In this document: in pieces, positions 1-8,909 of the stretch | Layout of the letters: each line of letters opens with the position of its first letter | How positions within the stretch are numbered: the first letter of the stretch is position 1 | Source: Chara braunii | Lineage: Eukaryota > Streptophyta > Charophyceae > Charales > Characeae | Direction of reading: 5' to 3' | NCBI GenBank assembly: GCA_003427395.1 | Contig: BFEA01000109.1 | Span: forward strand, 675,941-699,410 | DNA: 23,470 bases | The notes under the pieces: generated by a model | What the model saw: only the letters and a program-made list of their open reading frames with translations | Databases searched by the model: none | What the model was told of the DNA's origin: nothing | Translations under genes and position numbers: made by a program

Positions 1-31
1 CTCTCTCTCTCTCCCCCCTCCTCCCCCCCTC
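1..31. repeat. CT/C-rich low-complexity tract
   Basis: The window opens in a (CT)n run that grades into C-rich sequence. This is simple repeat and nothing suggests function. Confidence 0.85.
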
Positions 32-672
32 GTGAACCTCCAATTGACATGCACAGATTCCAGCACTCATGTCCGTACATGGAGTCTAGCTGCCGCTCTC
101 ATATTCGTGTCAACAAGAGTTCAAACATACAAGAAGAAGATGGAACTCGAAAGAAAAAGTCTGCACATGCTTCTCTGCAACACTTTCAGCTTCACTCAGG
201 CAATCACTCCATTGTATATGGACAGCAACCTTGAATCTGCTAGTCAAAATCACTGTGCCAGCCTTCCACTCGCCGATGTCTACTTCCTCCGATCTACCTA
301 CCGACCTACACTCCTCATATTATGCTGCACACTTTTCCACATCGTAGGAGCTTCCTGTTGTCTTCGGACTCCTACAGTCTATATCTCACAGCTGCAACCA
401 CTAGCAACGCTTAAGCCCCCAGTCCATTCCCTACCTATTTTGTCCCTACACGCTGACTAACTCGCCTCAACATTGCAGGTCGGGCCTACCGGACGTCAAA
501 CACTGTCGTCGCCTGGCAAATCGTGCGCTGACAGCTGGTTCAGTGGTAATTGTTGGGCAGCAAAAAGCTGCGTCAGAAAAGGAAGGCTTGGATGGACTGG
601 TGGCCACAGTGGACAGAAGTATAACCGTACGGGCCATGATATCCACCCCACCCCTGCAAGGCTGTAGTGTCC

Positions 673-674
<2 letters not shown>
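32..674. other. No gene recognised
   Basis: A 142-codon open frame on the plus strand (32-460) matches no family I recognise, has no domain-like pattern, and overlaps other open frames of similar quality. I see no promoter, RNA gene or mobile-element terminus here. The frame is probably chance. Confidence 0.5.

Positions 675-744
<70 letters not shown>
675..744. repeat. (CA)n microsatellite, 70 bp
   Basis: About 35 CA units with one interruption (T at 705). It generates long spurious His-Thr and Val-Cys frames on both strands. It is the left partner of an equally long (CA)n array at 2123-2192. Confidence 0.97.
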
Positions 745-747
<3 letters not shown>

Positions 748-839
748 AGTTTTATGTGTCTTGTTCCCTCTTGTTGTTTGTCCTCCCTCTGATTTTTTCT
801 AAGTATTTTTCTGTGTGCCCAACTGAGCACCCTTAAGTA

Positions 840-1500
840 GTGCTAAACAGTCGGTGGTTCCTCGTTTGGAGTGCCAACTGGAATCTTAGGGGGGCCGCTC
901 GGTTCGGGATGTCTGTGTTGTCTGTGGGTAATGACAGATGCTCGTCGGAGTTTCTCCCTGGCTCAGTGGGTGGTGGGAACCAACAGTCTGCGGGGTTCAA
1001 CCGTGATTTGAGTAGGTCATGTGCTGCTTTGCTCCGTGTTGGATGTGTGGACGGCCTCGTCTGCGCTCCACCGTTGTCCTGCTGCCTGTCCCGCTTGCTT
1101 CGCATGTGGTTCTTTGCAGGTTGATGTGTTCGCTGTGTGGTGTGGCCGTGTGATTGGTGTTGCCTTGCGCTTCGCTGCTCCACTGCCTTGCTGCCCTTCT
1201 GCTGGTCGTGCCTTTCGTGTTTGCTGCTTGCGGGCCCTGTTGGACGGTTGCCTGTTGCTGATGCCTTGTGCTTCGCTCCACGGTTGCCAAGCTGCTGGTC
1301 CGCTCGCCCTGTCGTCCCTTGCAGTGTGATTGCCTTGTTTGTGTTGTCATGTGCTTCACTACACGGTTGCCGCGCTGCATATCTTGCGTGCCATGTCGTT
1401 CCTTGCAGTCATTTTTGGCGTTGTGCAGCCGTGTTGCCTCTACTGTGTTGCTTGGTGCCCCACAGCTGCCCGCTGCTATGTTCCGCTTGGGGGCAGTCTG
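840..1500 (+). repeat. TGC-rich region with diverged tandem repeats
   Basis: The plus strand is rich in TTGC, TGCTG and GCTTCGC words. The clearest repeat is an approximately 65-bp segment at 1267-1327 that recurs at 1350-1410 with period 83: both copies have TGTGCTTC, then CACGGTTGCC, then CCTTGCAGT. A weaker earlier copy begins near 1171. Overlapping long open frames on both strands (for example 1137-1838 plus and 997-1533 minus) follow from low stop-codon density in this composition; none shows a recognisable domain. The region leads directly into the hammerhead ribozyme at 1557-1614 and may belong to the same element. Confidence 0.6.
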
Positions 1501-1510
1501 CCTTAAACAA

Positions 1511-1531
1511 GGGTCAAAGGGTTCATGACCC
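1511..1531 (+). other. Inverted repeat hairpin upstream of ribozyme
   Basis: GGGTCA (1511-1516) and TGACCC (1526-1531) form a perfect 6-bp stem around a 9-nt loop. A second small hairpin, CGGA-GAT-TCCG, lies at 1545-1555. Both sit just 5' of the hammerhead core, so this stretch of RNA may be structured beyond the ribozyme itself. Confidence 0.5.
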
Positions 1532-1556
1532 AAACCTTCAAATACGGAGATTCCGC

Positions 1557-1614
1557 AGATTGTCGAGGGTTCAGCCTCCTGATGAGTCGGTGCAACCCCG
1601 ACGAAACATTATGT
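1557..1614 (+). ncRNA. Type III hammerhead self-cleaving ribozyme
   Basis: Every conserved core position is present in order. GUC (1562-1564) is the cleavage triplet, with the scissile bond after 1564. Stem I is GAGG (1565-1568) with CCUC (1575-1578), closed by loop GUUCAG. Next comes CUGAUGA (1579-1585). Stem II is GUCGG (1586-1590) with CCGAC (1598-1602), closed by loop UGCAACC. Then GAA (1603-1605), followed by A-C-A (1606-1608) pairing with U-G-U (1563-1561) to start stem III. Stems I and II are capped and stem III is open, which is the type III permutation. Stem III has only three perfect pairs, then alternating pairs and mismatches, so a single copy may be weak or may act as a dimer. 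GUU in loop 1 and AAC in loop 2 are complementary, consistent with the loop-loop contact of natural hammerheads. Type III hammerheads in plant genomes are known from retrozymes; host-element membership is inference. Confidence 0.9.
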
Positions 1615-2120
1615 CATCATCAGTTCTTATTGTTGTTTTTTTTTCGTTCTCTTCTTTTTCAACTTGGCTCTTTATGTCTCTTCCCTTGTTGCCTTGTGCT
1701 GTTTGTTTGCCCACCCGCTTCCCCCATGCCATCCACCCTTCGTGCAATTGGTCGTTGTCTAATGCATTGTTGCTTCTTGTCATTCGCTTCGTGTCTTGCT
1801 TTCGTGGCCTTCGTATGACATTCCATGGGTATCGGTGACGGACGCAGGAGAACACCTGGTGCTGGCTACTATGCCAATGATGATGATGGCTTTGCCATCA
1901 ATGCTACCCCTTCTCCCCCCTTCTCTTCCCTTCTTCGCTATCCATCTCACGTGTTCTTTCTTCGAGGGACCCGCTTTATTCCTTTGGTCTTGTCTGTGGG
2001 GATTGTTGGTTCGTGGCATTAGTCAATCTTACGGATGGGTAGTGCAGTGCAAGCAGCATGTGAATGGATCTATGTGGAGGTTCCCGTGTTTTTGGGTTGC
2101 TATGGTTGCTGATGCATTTC

Positions 2121-2122
<2 letters not shown>
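1615..2122. other. No gene recognised; pyrimidine-rich tract
   Basis: Downstream of the ribozyme the plus strand is T/C-rich (about 1621-1800) and then becomes mixed sequence. I find no gene, second ribozyme copy or LTR boundary that I can support. Confidence 0.5.

Positions 2123-2192
<70 letters not shown>
2123..2192. repeat. (CA)n microsatellite, 70 bp
   Basis: Thirty-five uninterrupted CA units, the same length as the array at 675-744 and 1448 bp away from it. The immediate left flanks share only CTTCACA; the right flanks differ. Confidence 0.97.
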
Positions 2193-2196
<4 letters not shown>

Positions 2197-3117
2197 ACAC
2201 CATGGACATGGCCGCAGTTGCACACTGTTGCGCGCTTCGCTCCGGTCCAGCACGTGACTCCCACTGCTCCATTGCGTGGGCGTAGCCTGCTGTCATCGAA
2301 GGAAAGAGCTGATGGAATGGCTTGGCCGGTCGCTCGAGTGTGTATAGGCTGCTGGCTGCTGCTGCCGGAAGGGCCTGTAGATTAGGTCAAGATCTTGCCA
2401 AGAAAAATATATACTAAAAAAAAAAAAGTTTCCGGGCGAGAAACAAATTCTCAAGCTATATGGTGCATTTTTCGTTTCCCGGCTGCCATGTGCAGGCCAA
2501 AATGATTTGCACAAGGGAGAAAGTGTTCCAACAGTGATTTTTTACAATCAGATAAATTGGCCGAAAAGTCTTAAAAAAAAAAAAAACAATCCTGTAGATC
2601 AGGTGCTGATGTTCCCCAGAAAAAAAACGTGAAAAAAAAACTTTCAGAACAACGAAATAAATCCATGCGCTGAACTGACAATTTTCTCTTTTTTTGCCCC
2701 ATTTTCGTCAAAAGTGTGCTTCCGGTAGGCCTGATAAAACAACACTACCAGTCTCTCAAATTCCCAAGAATTGGTCAAAGTGGTGGTTTACAATCAATTC
2801 AACAGAAGTAGGTCGATGAGGAGGGGGTAGCCTCACTAAACAATCAGCAAATACATATATTGCTACAATTTAAACCAGTACTACCTTGGAGGGTCGAGTT
2901 TTCCATTTTTCCCTACTGGGTTTGGGATGGGGAGAAACCAGTATGTTACCGAGCTCGTTAGGCTGCGCAGGTCATGGCTGGAGGTAGAAGCGGGCTTAAG
3001 CTTCTATTAAAAAACAAACTAAGAGCGAACACATTCATTGAATCAGATGAGGCTTACCATTCTTCTTTACCGGTGTTCTTGCCAGCCCATATCCGAGTCT
3101 TTTTCTATCACTTTACA
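2193..3117. other. A-rich intergenic sequence, no gene
   Basis: The stretch contains several A8-A12 runs (near 2416, 2573, 2621, 2633). The phrase CCTGTAGATYAGGT occurs at about 2370 and 2592, each time followed after 30-50 bp by A-runs, which could be two diverged copies of a small A-tailed repeat. Nothing coding is recognisable. Confidence 0.45.
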
Positions 3118-3162
3118 ATTTTTTTAATTTTTTAATTTTTAATTTTTATTATTATTTTTTTT
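3118..3162 (-). repeat. A-rich 3' tail of the LINE
   Basis: On the plus strand this is T-rich with TAATTTTT and ATTATTATT units. Read on the minus strand it is an A-rich tail with TAATAATAA, placed immediately after the 3' UTR of the minus-strand LINE, as expected for target-primed insertion. Confidence 0.75.
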
Positions 3163-3170
3163 CAGGAAGA

Positions 3171-3231
3171 AAGCCCTTACGGTATCCCTCTATCCTGGCG
3201 GTGGTACGAGAACCGTCAGAATTGAGGGCTT
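3171..3231 (-). other. Stem-loop just before the LINE tail
   Basis: AAGCCCT (3171-3177) pairs with AGGGCTT (3225-3231), and ACGGT (3179-3183) pairs with ACCGT (3212-3216), giving a two-part stem separated by a bulge. It lies between the conserved 3' motif and the A-rich tail, where LINE reverse transcriptases commonly recognise RNA structure. A different stem-loop occupies the same place at 15554-15591. Confidence 0.55.
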
Positions 3232-3240
3232 ACCCGGGGG

Positions 3241-3297
3241 GCTGCTCCATCTATTGGTGGGGAGCGGCACCTGCTGGAAACCGGGTCCAGCGTCCCA
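3241..3297 (-). repeat. Conserved LINE 3'-UTR motif, copy 1
   Basis: On the plus strand the motif reads GGCTCCATCTATTGGTGGGG, then AGC-GCACCTGCTGG, then AAACCGGGTCCAGCGTCCC. GCTGG (3273-3277) and CCAGC (3287-3291) form a hairpin. The same motif recurs at 10876, 14789, 15601 and 16801, with its 3' half also at 10557, 10655 and 16891, always in the same orientation. Its position downstream of ORF2 in the intact-length LINE identifies it as the family's 3' UTR. Confidence 0.75.
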
Positions 3298-3389
3298 TCA
3301 GAACATCGTATGGCATCAAGACTGCGGTTCTTTTCTGTGTCCTCCTGGGGCTCCAGCATCCCTTGGAACCGCAAGTGACACCCATTTCC

Positions 3390-3853
3390 GACCCAGTCCT
3401 TGTCCCAGCAGCCCCCTATGTACCAAATGCACGCTCCTCATTAGCTATCGACCCAGTCCTCGTATGTCTAGGAGCACGTTCTCCTTTTATCTCCTTTACG
3501 TGCCTTGCAGTGCGGCGGAGCACTGCTCTCCCAACCCCTGTTCTGGGAGGCAGGCAACCACCTACTCGTCCTCTGTCCAGGCAATGAATTGTTTTCTCAG
3601 GCATGTATCGACTCAGTCATTGTCCCAGCAGCCCCCTATGCACCCAATGCACGCTCCCCATTGTCTATCGACCCAGTCCTTATACCAACAGCCCCTATGT
3701 ACCCAATGCATCTATTCCCTCATGTCATTTGAACTGAGCGTTCATATGTCTAGGACTTGCAGTGCGGCGGAGCACTGCACTCCCATCCCCTGTTGTGGGA
3801 GGCAGGCAACCACCAACGCGTCCTCTGTTCAGGCAACGAATTGTTTTCTCAGG
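3390..3853. repeat. Nested tandem duplication in LINE 3' UTR
   Basis: A 60-bp unit beginning GACCCAGTCCTTGTCC occurs at 3390-3449, partially at 3450-3461, then at 3610-3669 and about 3670-3727. A 96-bp unit (CTTGCAGTGCGGCGG to TTTTCTCAGG) occurs at about 3504-3601 and 3756-3852. Together the blocks 3390-3604 and 3610-3853 are two copies of one composite unit. The stop codon of the minus-strand ORF2 lies in the right copy, so the duplication is mostly in the 3' UTR. Confidence 0.85.
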
Positions 3854-5474
3854 CTGGCTGGCCGTCATTCAGGCAGGTTGGGATGCGGGGTGGGGAGGGG
3901 GATGGCAGGGCCGGGAGGGGGGATACGGGGGGGGGAGGTGTAGGCCATGGAGGGGTCACGGGAGTCAAGGGAGGAGGCGTAGGGGTCCCCGGGGGCGAGG
4001 CTGAGGGTGGGGAAGGCGGCGGTGACGGGATCGGGGGAGGAGGACCGGACGGGAGAGGAGGGGACCACGCTGGCAATGGAGGAGAGGGTGAGTCCCCCGA
4101 GTCCCCGGCCGGGACCTGCTGCTCATCGGTCCGTGGAGCATCCTCAAGTGCTCGATCGTGGCCAGGCAGGGTTGTATGGAAGCAATGTTCCGGCCTATAC
4201 ACCCACCTGTGTTGCTCCGCAGCCCAGTTTTTCCATATTAACCTGCCGTCATTTTGTACGTCCGCCATTTTGCGGTTCGGGTCTATCCACTTTTGTTTGA
4301 AGGCCAAGATCGCCCTTTGTTTGTCCACCTGGTCCGGGGCAGCCGCCACCATTTTCACCAGCTTCCTGCTTGCGCTTGTCAGGTTCTGACGGATGACCTC
4401 GAGCAGTTCTTCTTTGTCCTGGTGCAGGTCAAAAGTGTATTCCTTGTGCTCTGCCGAGCAGCGCATTCGCCATATAACCATGAGGAGGGCAAGCCTCATA
4501 TGTTTGAATAGGTTCACCTGGAAGGGCGACCAGAGTCGAGGAAAGCTTTTCCTTTTTCCCAACAGAATGAGAGGCACGTTCCATTGGAAGGGCGATGCCG
4601 TGAGTTTGTGTCACATCGCATCCCACCACTGCCACACTTGTACTGCCATCGGGCAGGCCAACAGACAATGTTCCAGGTCTGCACGTCTGGCTCGCGCACC
4701 TTCCCCACATTGGGAGCAGATAGGGGACATGACTTCCGCTTGTTCCAATTTCGTGCGTGCTGTTATCTAATCAGGTGTCGGTAGACAGCGGTGCGTTATC
4801 TGCCATTGCAGGGCCCTGTGGGATGTCGACATTATATATGCGTGGGCCGACCATGGGATGTGTTGCAACTCTGCGTCACGCAGTGACGAGTCCCGTTTCC
4901 ATCTATTTTGCACCACCGTTGTAGAGGAGTGGAGCTTATGGGCCTGTTTGTATCCTCCTTTAACCGTATATTGCCAGATGTGTGTGGGTTCTCTTCCTTT
5001 CGATACCCACTCATCAGGGTCGAATGGGAGTGCGCAGATCCGGGAGGTCATTTCATAGGCATAAAAGCCTGAATCCTCGTCCCCGACTACCCTGATCCTA
5101 GATAGCTCTTCCATTGGAAGCACGCAGTCTAGGCTTTGGTCCCTTTTCAGGGCAGCCCAACGCGCTCCCGGAACATCTGGAGCATAGGCATGCAACTGCA
5201 TTCCTTGGTCAGTGGCGCGGCGTACCCTGAAGATGGTAATGGGGATCGGGTTGGCCGTGTTCCGTATGACCCAGTCTTGGTTGTGTACTGTCGGTCCGTT
5301 CTGCAGGGTTGCCACCCATGAGGGTGGGACCGTGCGGTGGATGAAGTTGATTTTTTCCTGGCTATCCTTAACGTGTCTCAGGTTTCGCCGCAGCTGTTCT
5401 GCGGACTTCCAGGTGCCTCTCTGACTATCCCAGAGGTCCCCCACCACAAAGACGCCATTTTTCACCCATGTCGG
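3849..5474 (-). pseudogene. LINE ORF2, C-terminal domain, zf-RVT and Pro-rich tail
   Basis: The same frame as the RT continues for 1.6 kb. 5465-4767 encodes the post-RT domain. After a TAG (4769-4767) comes a zf-RVT pattern, ICSQC then LEHCLLACP then VWQWW (about 4735-4618). After a TGA (4613-4611) the frame runs open for 242 codons to the TGA at 3851-3849. Residues about 162-233 of that last stretch are strongly proline-rich (PPP, PSP, TPPP repeats), a long low-complexity tail that I do not recognise from textbook plant LINEs. It makes the plus strand extremely G-rich at 3880-4095. The shared frame across three stops argues for one decayed ORF, not several genes. Confidence 0.82.
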
Positions 5475-7889
5475 CTAATGTGAGCCGGTTTCCAACGAGA
5501 GCGGAGACCCTGTTTCATCACAGAGTTGTGGATTGCCAAACAAAGGCTGCCGCCATATTTCTTGCCATCTCAACGGGGGGGGCTTCTTGGATGGCCCCAT
5601 CTGCCTCCACAGATTTAACATTGTTATCCACATGGGGTGTTGTTTCAGGTCCCATCTCACGTCGTTTCTAGCCGTACCATCCCTTCTATGGCGCAGGGGG
5701 CCTGGCACAGACCAGGCTGTGTTTGTAAACCACGTGAGGGGGTGGGCCGGGTTATCGCAGTGCGAGGGGGGGGGGAGGTTAGCCAATTGTATGTACGCCA
5801 AAGGTAACCACGGTATGTCGTTCGCTAATAGCAAACGGACGATGACTTTGAACATGAGAGTTTTGGTTTCGTCCCCAGGGTCCAAGATGCCAAGCCCGCC
5901 CACCTTCTTTGGCTGGGATACGTACTTCCAAGCCACCCTTTTTAGGCATCTCGTCCGCTTGTGATCGTTTATCCATAAGTAGGTTGACAGAGCGGCTCTG
6001 AGGTGCGCTAATTGTTTTTTGGGTATTTCCCATAAGGCCGTTTTGTACCAGATTGTAGCAAGGATGGCGTTATTAATTGCCAGCGCCCTTCCTACCAGCA
6101 ATGTGTGAAGGCCATCCCATTTTGCCAGCCTTTGGAAAGCTAATTGCAGCATCGTCTGTCCATGATCATGGAGGGGGGCCATTGCTGTCAGTCGGATACC
6201 CAAAATGCGGATGGCTGCCTCTCTCGGGCGCCAGTTGATCAGTGGTTGTTGTGGGGGCTGGCTGTCTTGTGGGGACAACCACCAACCCTCTGTCTTTGCT
6301 CCCCAGTTCACCTTCATGTCGGCTGCGACCGCAAAGGTTTGGATGGTTTCGGTTAAAGCTTGAAGAGAGGCAGTCGTAGCTCGGATAAGGACCGTAAGGT
6401 CATCGGCAAACAGGGAGGTGACCGGCACCATATGAGGGGGCAGCTCCAGGATGTCTATGCGCTCTATGCGTGGGTTAGCTCTTATCATTGCCACCAATGC
6501 CTCCATCACCAAGACGAAGAGGAGGGGGGCTATGGGGTCGCCTTGCCTCACTGACCGCTGCAGAGCGAAAGGAGACAGGTGACCATTAACCATAACGTTT
6601 GTGACCGCGGTCCTATGCATAATTGATACCCAGGATCTGAACCCATCTCCAAAGTTCATTTTTTCCAGGCAGCGATCCATGAAGTCCCAGTCCACGTGGT
6701 CGTAAGCCTTCTCGAAATCTATAAAGAGGACCGCAGCGTCCTTGCCGTGCTGCCTGGCATATTTGATGGTCTCGTTGACCAGTAGGACGTTGTCCTGGAT
6801 GTTCCTTTGTGGCATGAACCCGGTTTGGTCTTGAAAGATAAGGTGATTCATGAACGGGAGCAATCGATTAGTGAGGGTTTTGGACACCATTTTATATGGA
6901 AGGGGGAGGAGTGTGATCGGACGATAATTTCTAACGTCATCCTTGTCCCCCTTTTTGTAGAGGAGTGTGGTGACACCTTGGCTTATCAGCCCGCCAAACG
7001 TCCCTTCTCTCTGCACTGCAAGCACATAGGATTCAATGCTATTTTGAAATATATCCCAGTATTGCAGCCAAAATTCCTTCGGGAATAAGTCAAGTCCCAA
7101 CGTTTTTTCATCATCCATGCTCTTCAGGGCTTCCAAGATCTCATTTATAGTCAAAGACTCTTCGAGCTGTTGACGTTGAGTTGATGAAAGCATTGCTGGA
7201 AGATGCTGGAGCATCGATTGGTGGGCGTCAGCTAAATGTTGTTCCCCCCATTGTCGGGATTCCGATGTATATAGTTTTTGATAGAATTTTGCGGCGTAGT
7301 TTACTATTGTGTATGCATTGTTGGCAACGGGTGTTGAGTGGTCGAAGGGGTGGCGCAGCGAGGAGACAGTCGACTGTCGGGCTCGGGTTTGAGCCTTTCT
7401 GAAAAAGGATTTTGCCATTGTGCCCTCTGTATCGTGTCAGTGTATTTGTGCCTGGATTCGCCATGCTTCTGCCTGTGCGTCCAGGTGAGACTGTAGATGG
7501 TCCCTCGTTGTTTATAGTCGGTGATAGGCGGTGTTGTCGAGCGGGTCAGTTTGTAGTTTGGTGTCCCACTCTTCCAATTCATTAAGCAGGTTATCCAGTA
7601 CCACTATGCGTTGTCGAGCATAGGCAATCGAGAACTTTTTTACTCTGTCCCTTAATTGCGCCACCCCTTTGTTAAACCAGTCCACTGTGGAGGCGGATGA
7701 TTCTTTGTTTGATGCCCAATACTCCCAATATTCCTTGACGAGGATTTTAAGGGCCGGAAGTTTCAGGAGCGAGACGTTGAATTTATAGAAGCTCGGACCT
7801 CTCTCTACTGGGGGGTGGAAGGATAGACCCATGACAATCCCTCGGTGGTCGAAGGACTTGCAAGCGCTGAATGGCATGATGTCTGCCAC
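5475..7889 (-). pseudogene. LINE ORF2, linker and reverse transcriptase
   Basis: The linker from the endonuclease shares the frame of the RT but is cut by TAA (7514-7512) and TGA (7439-7437). From 7418 a 647-codon open stretch carries all RT blocks (numbering from 7418): NYRPITLLPLPYK (about 164-176), QTGFMPQRNIQDN (198-210), FIDFEKAYDHVDW (232-244), SVRQGDPIAPLLF (289-301), LFADD (336-340, genomic FADD 6410-6399) and RILGIRL (404-410). The catalytic aspartates in DFEKAYD and FADD are intact. It synthesises cDNA from element RNA at nicked target DNA. The frame runs to a TAG at 5477-5475, beyond which homologous protein continues in the same frame, so this is an internal nonsense codon and not the natural end. 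Confidence 0.93.
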
Positions 7890-8710
7890 GGTGCCACCGA
7901 CATTGCCCCTGTGAGTTCTGCTGAAATGAGGAAGAGATCAATCCTGGAATTAGATGTGTCTGCTGCCCCTTTTGATCTGACGCAGGTATATGCACGTTTG
8001 GTGGGGTGCAAGGTTCTGTAGGCATCTTTAAGTTGCCGTGTCGCCATGAACCTTGTCAGCATTTCCACATCTGGGGCCCAGCGGTCGTAGGACCTTCCTT
8101 GACTTTGGGAGTTAGTGGAGGACCTTCTGTCGAGCCATGGATCGGGAGTTATGTTATAGTCCCCTGCCACGATGAGCAGCGCGTCGTTTGGGAGCTGTTA
8201 GTGAAGGGTGTGGAGGAAACGCACCCTGTCCAGCGGATCATTGGGGTTGTACACACTGGCGATGACAATCTCCTCATCCCCCATTGTTGCCCTGAGATAC
8301 ACCCAGCGCCCCTCTTGCCTATCGCATTCGTGGGCCACGGGGGTCAGTCTAGACGAGGGAGGAAGCCATATTGCCACCCCTGTGGATGCCCCCGATATGG
8401 TCGGAGCTGAGAATGATGCGTACGGCCACACCCATTTATGTTTTGCTGTATGTGACGGCGAGTTCGTTAGATGTGTCTCTTGTACGCAGATTGTGTCCGG
8501 CCATGCTGCCATCCCGTCATGCTTGAGCATTCTCCATATTGCATCCTTCTTGTCCTGCAAGGCTTGCGCCAGGCCGTTCAGGTTGATGGCTCTGATGTCC
8601 AGGTCGGCCTGAGTGATCTTCCGTTCCCAGTCTTGAGGGCGCCTCCCAAGGGGCGGAATGTGCGGTTGAGGGGGGGGCTCCCGTGGGGGCGGGGGAGGGG
8701 GTGGACGGTA
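7805..8710 (-). pseudogene. LINE ORF2, AP endonuclease part
   Basis: The frame opens after a TAG at 8713-8711 with a proline-rich leader (seven prolines in a row, then mixed Pro/Arg/Glu), followed by the typical start of an exonuclease-endonuclease-phosphatase fold (DIRAINLNGLA). Catalytic signatures are visible: QETH at about 8482-8471 (metal-binding Glu), GDYN at 8164-8153, SRID at 7948-7937, and SFDH at 7856-7845 in another frame (the terminal SDH motif). Two lesions break it: an in-frame TAA at 8200-8198 and a frameshift between SRID and SFDH (about 7937-7889). The role is nicking target DNA to prime reverse transcription. The stop and frameshift make this copy non-functional without suppression. 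Confidence 0.88.
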
Positions 8711-8782
8711 CTAATTGTAGGCATACGGGGAACCCGTAGCAGCCAGAACCGATCGGGGATCCAGTGGTCTATCTCTCTCCAT

Positions 8783-8881
8783 ATGCACAAAAGACAAAAA
8801 AACATTTGGCAGTGTATCTTTCCATATTCTAGAGTAGGATTCGTGCTTTTTTTTTCGTGGTTTTCTTGGCCAATAGCAGGG
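8783..8881 (+). repeat. MITE-like terminus, copy A
   Basis: ATGCACAAAAGACAAAAA, then TTTGGCAGTGTATCTTTCC, then AGTAGGATTCGT, a T-run and CTTGGCCAATAGCAGGG. A close direct copy lies at 14315-14416, a partial copy at 14446-14490 and an inverted copy at 14528-14572. The inverted relation identifies the sequence as a terminal inverted repeat of a small DNA-transposon-like element. Confidence 0.7.
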
Positions 8882-8909
8882 TGGGCTTTTTGCACATTGT
8901 TTCTTTTTT

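Larger units (their letters stand above)
3118..8713 (-). mobile_element. Non-LTR retrotransposon (L1-type LINE), decayed
   Basis: A minus-strand element that is nearly complete for ORF2. In transcription order it has an AP endonuclease (about 8630-7845), a linker, reverse transcriptase (about 7418-5900), a C-terminal domain with a zf-RVT zinc-knuckle-like region (about 4735-4618), a proline-rich tail ending at 3849, a 3' UTR with tandem duplication and conserved motif, a stem-loop, and an A-rich tail at 3162-3118. No ORF1 is seen upstream, so the 5' end is probably truncated near 8713, where a MITE-like repeat begins 70 bp away. I could not identify a target-site duplication. Architecture (EN, RT, zf-RVT; no RNase H recognised) is typical of plant L1-clade LINEs. 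Confidence 0.9.

Noticed and set aside
543-836. Open frames with His-Thr and Val-Cys runs
   Set aside because: Translations of the (CA)n microsatellite; the same applies at 1976-2296.
1000-1012. GGGGTTCAACCG as a Pol III B box of a tRNA gene
   Set aside because: No cloverleaf or A box upstream; composition alone can produce it.
997-1838. Overlapping long open frames on both strands (178 and 233 codons)
   Set aside because: They come from TGC-rich, stop-poor tandem repeats, show no domain, and overlap the ribozyme.
4985-5012. CUGAUGAG followed by GAAAGG on the minus strand, resembling a second hammerhead
   Set aside because: The segment between them cannot form stem II, there is no matching stem I, and it lies inside the LINE ORF2 coding sequence.
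5862-5880. GACGAAAC on the minus strand, like the 3' part of a hammerhead core
   Set aside because: No CUGAUGA upstream; it encodes part of the conserved post-RT protein sequence.
7304-7582. 92-codon minus-strand frame next to the RT
   Set aside because: Alternative frame over the LINE linker; the true frame is shown by homology on both sides of two stop codons.
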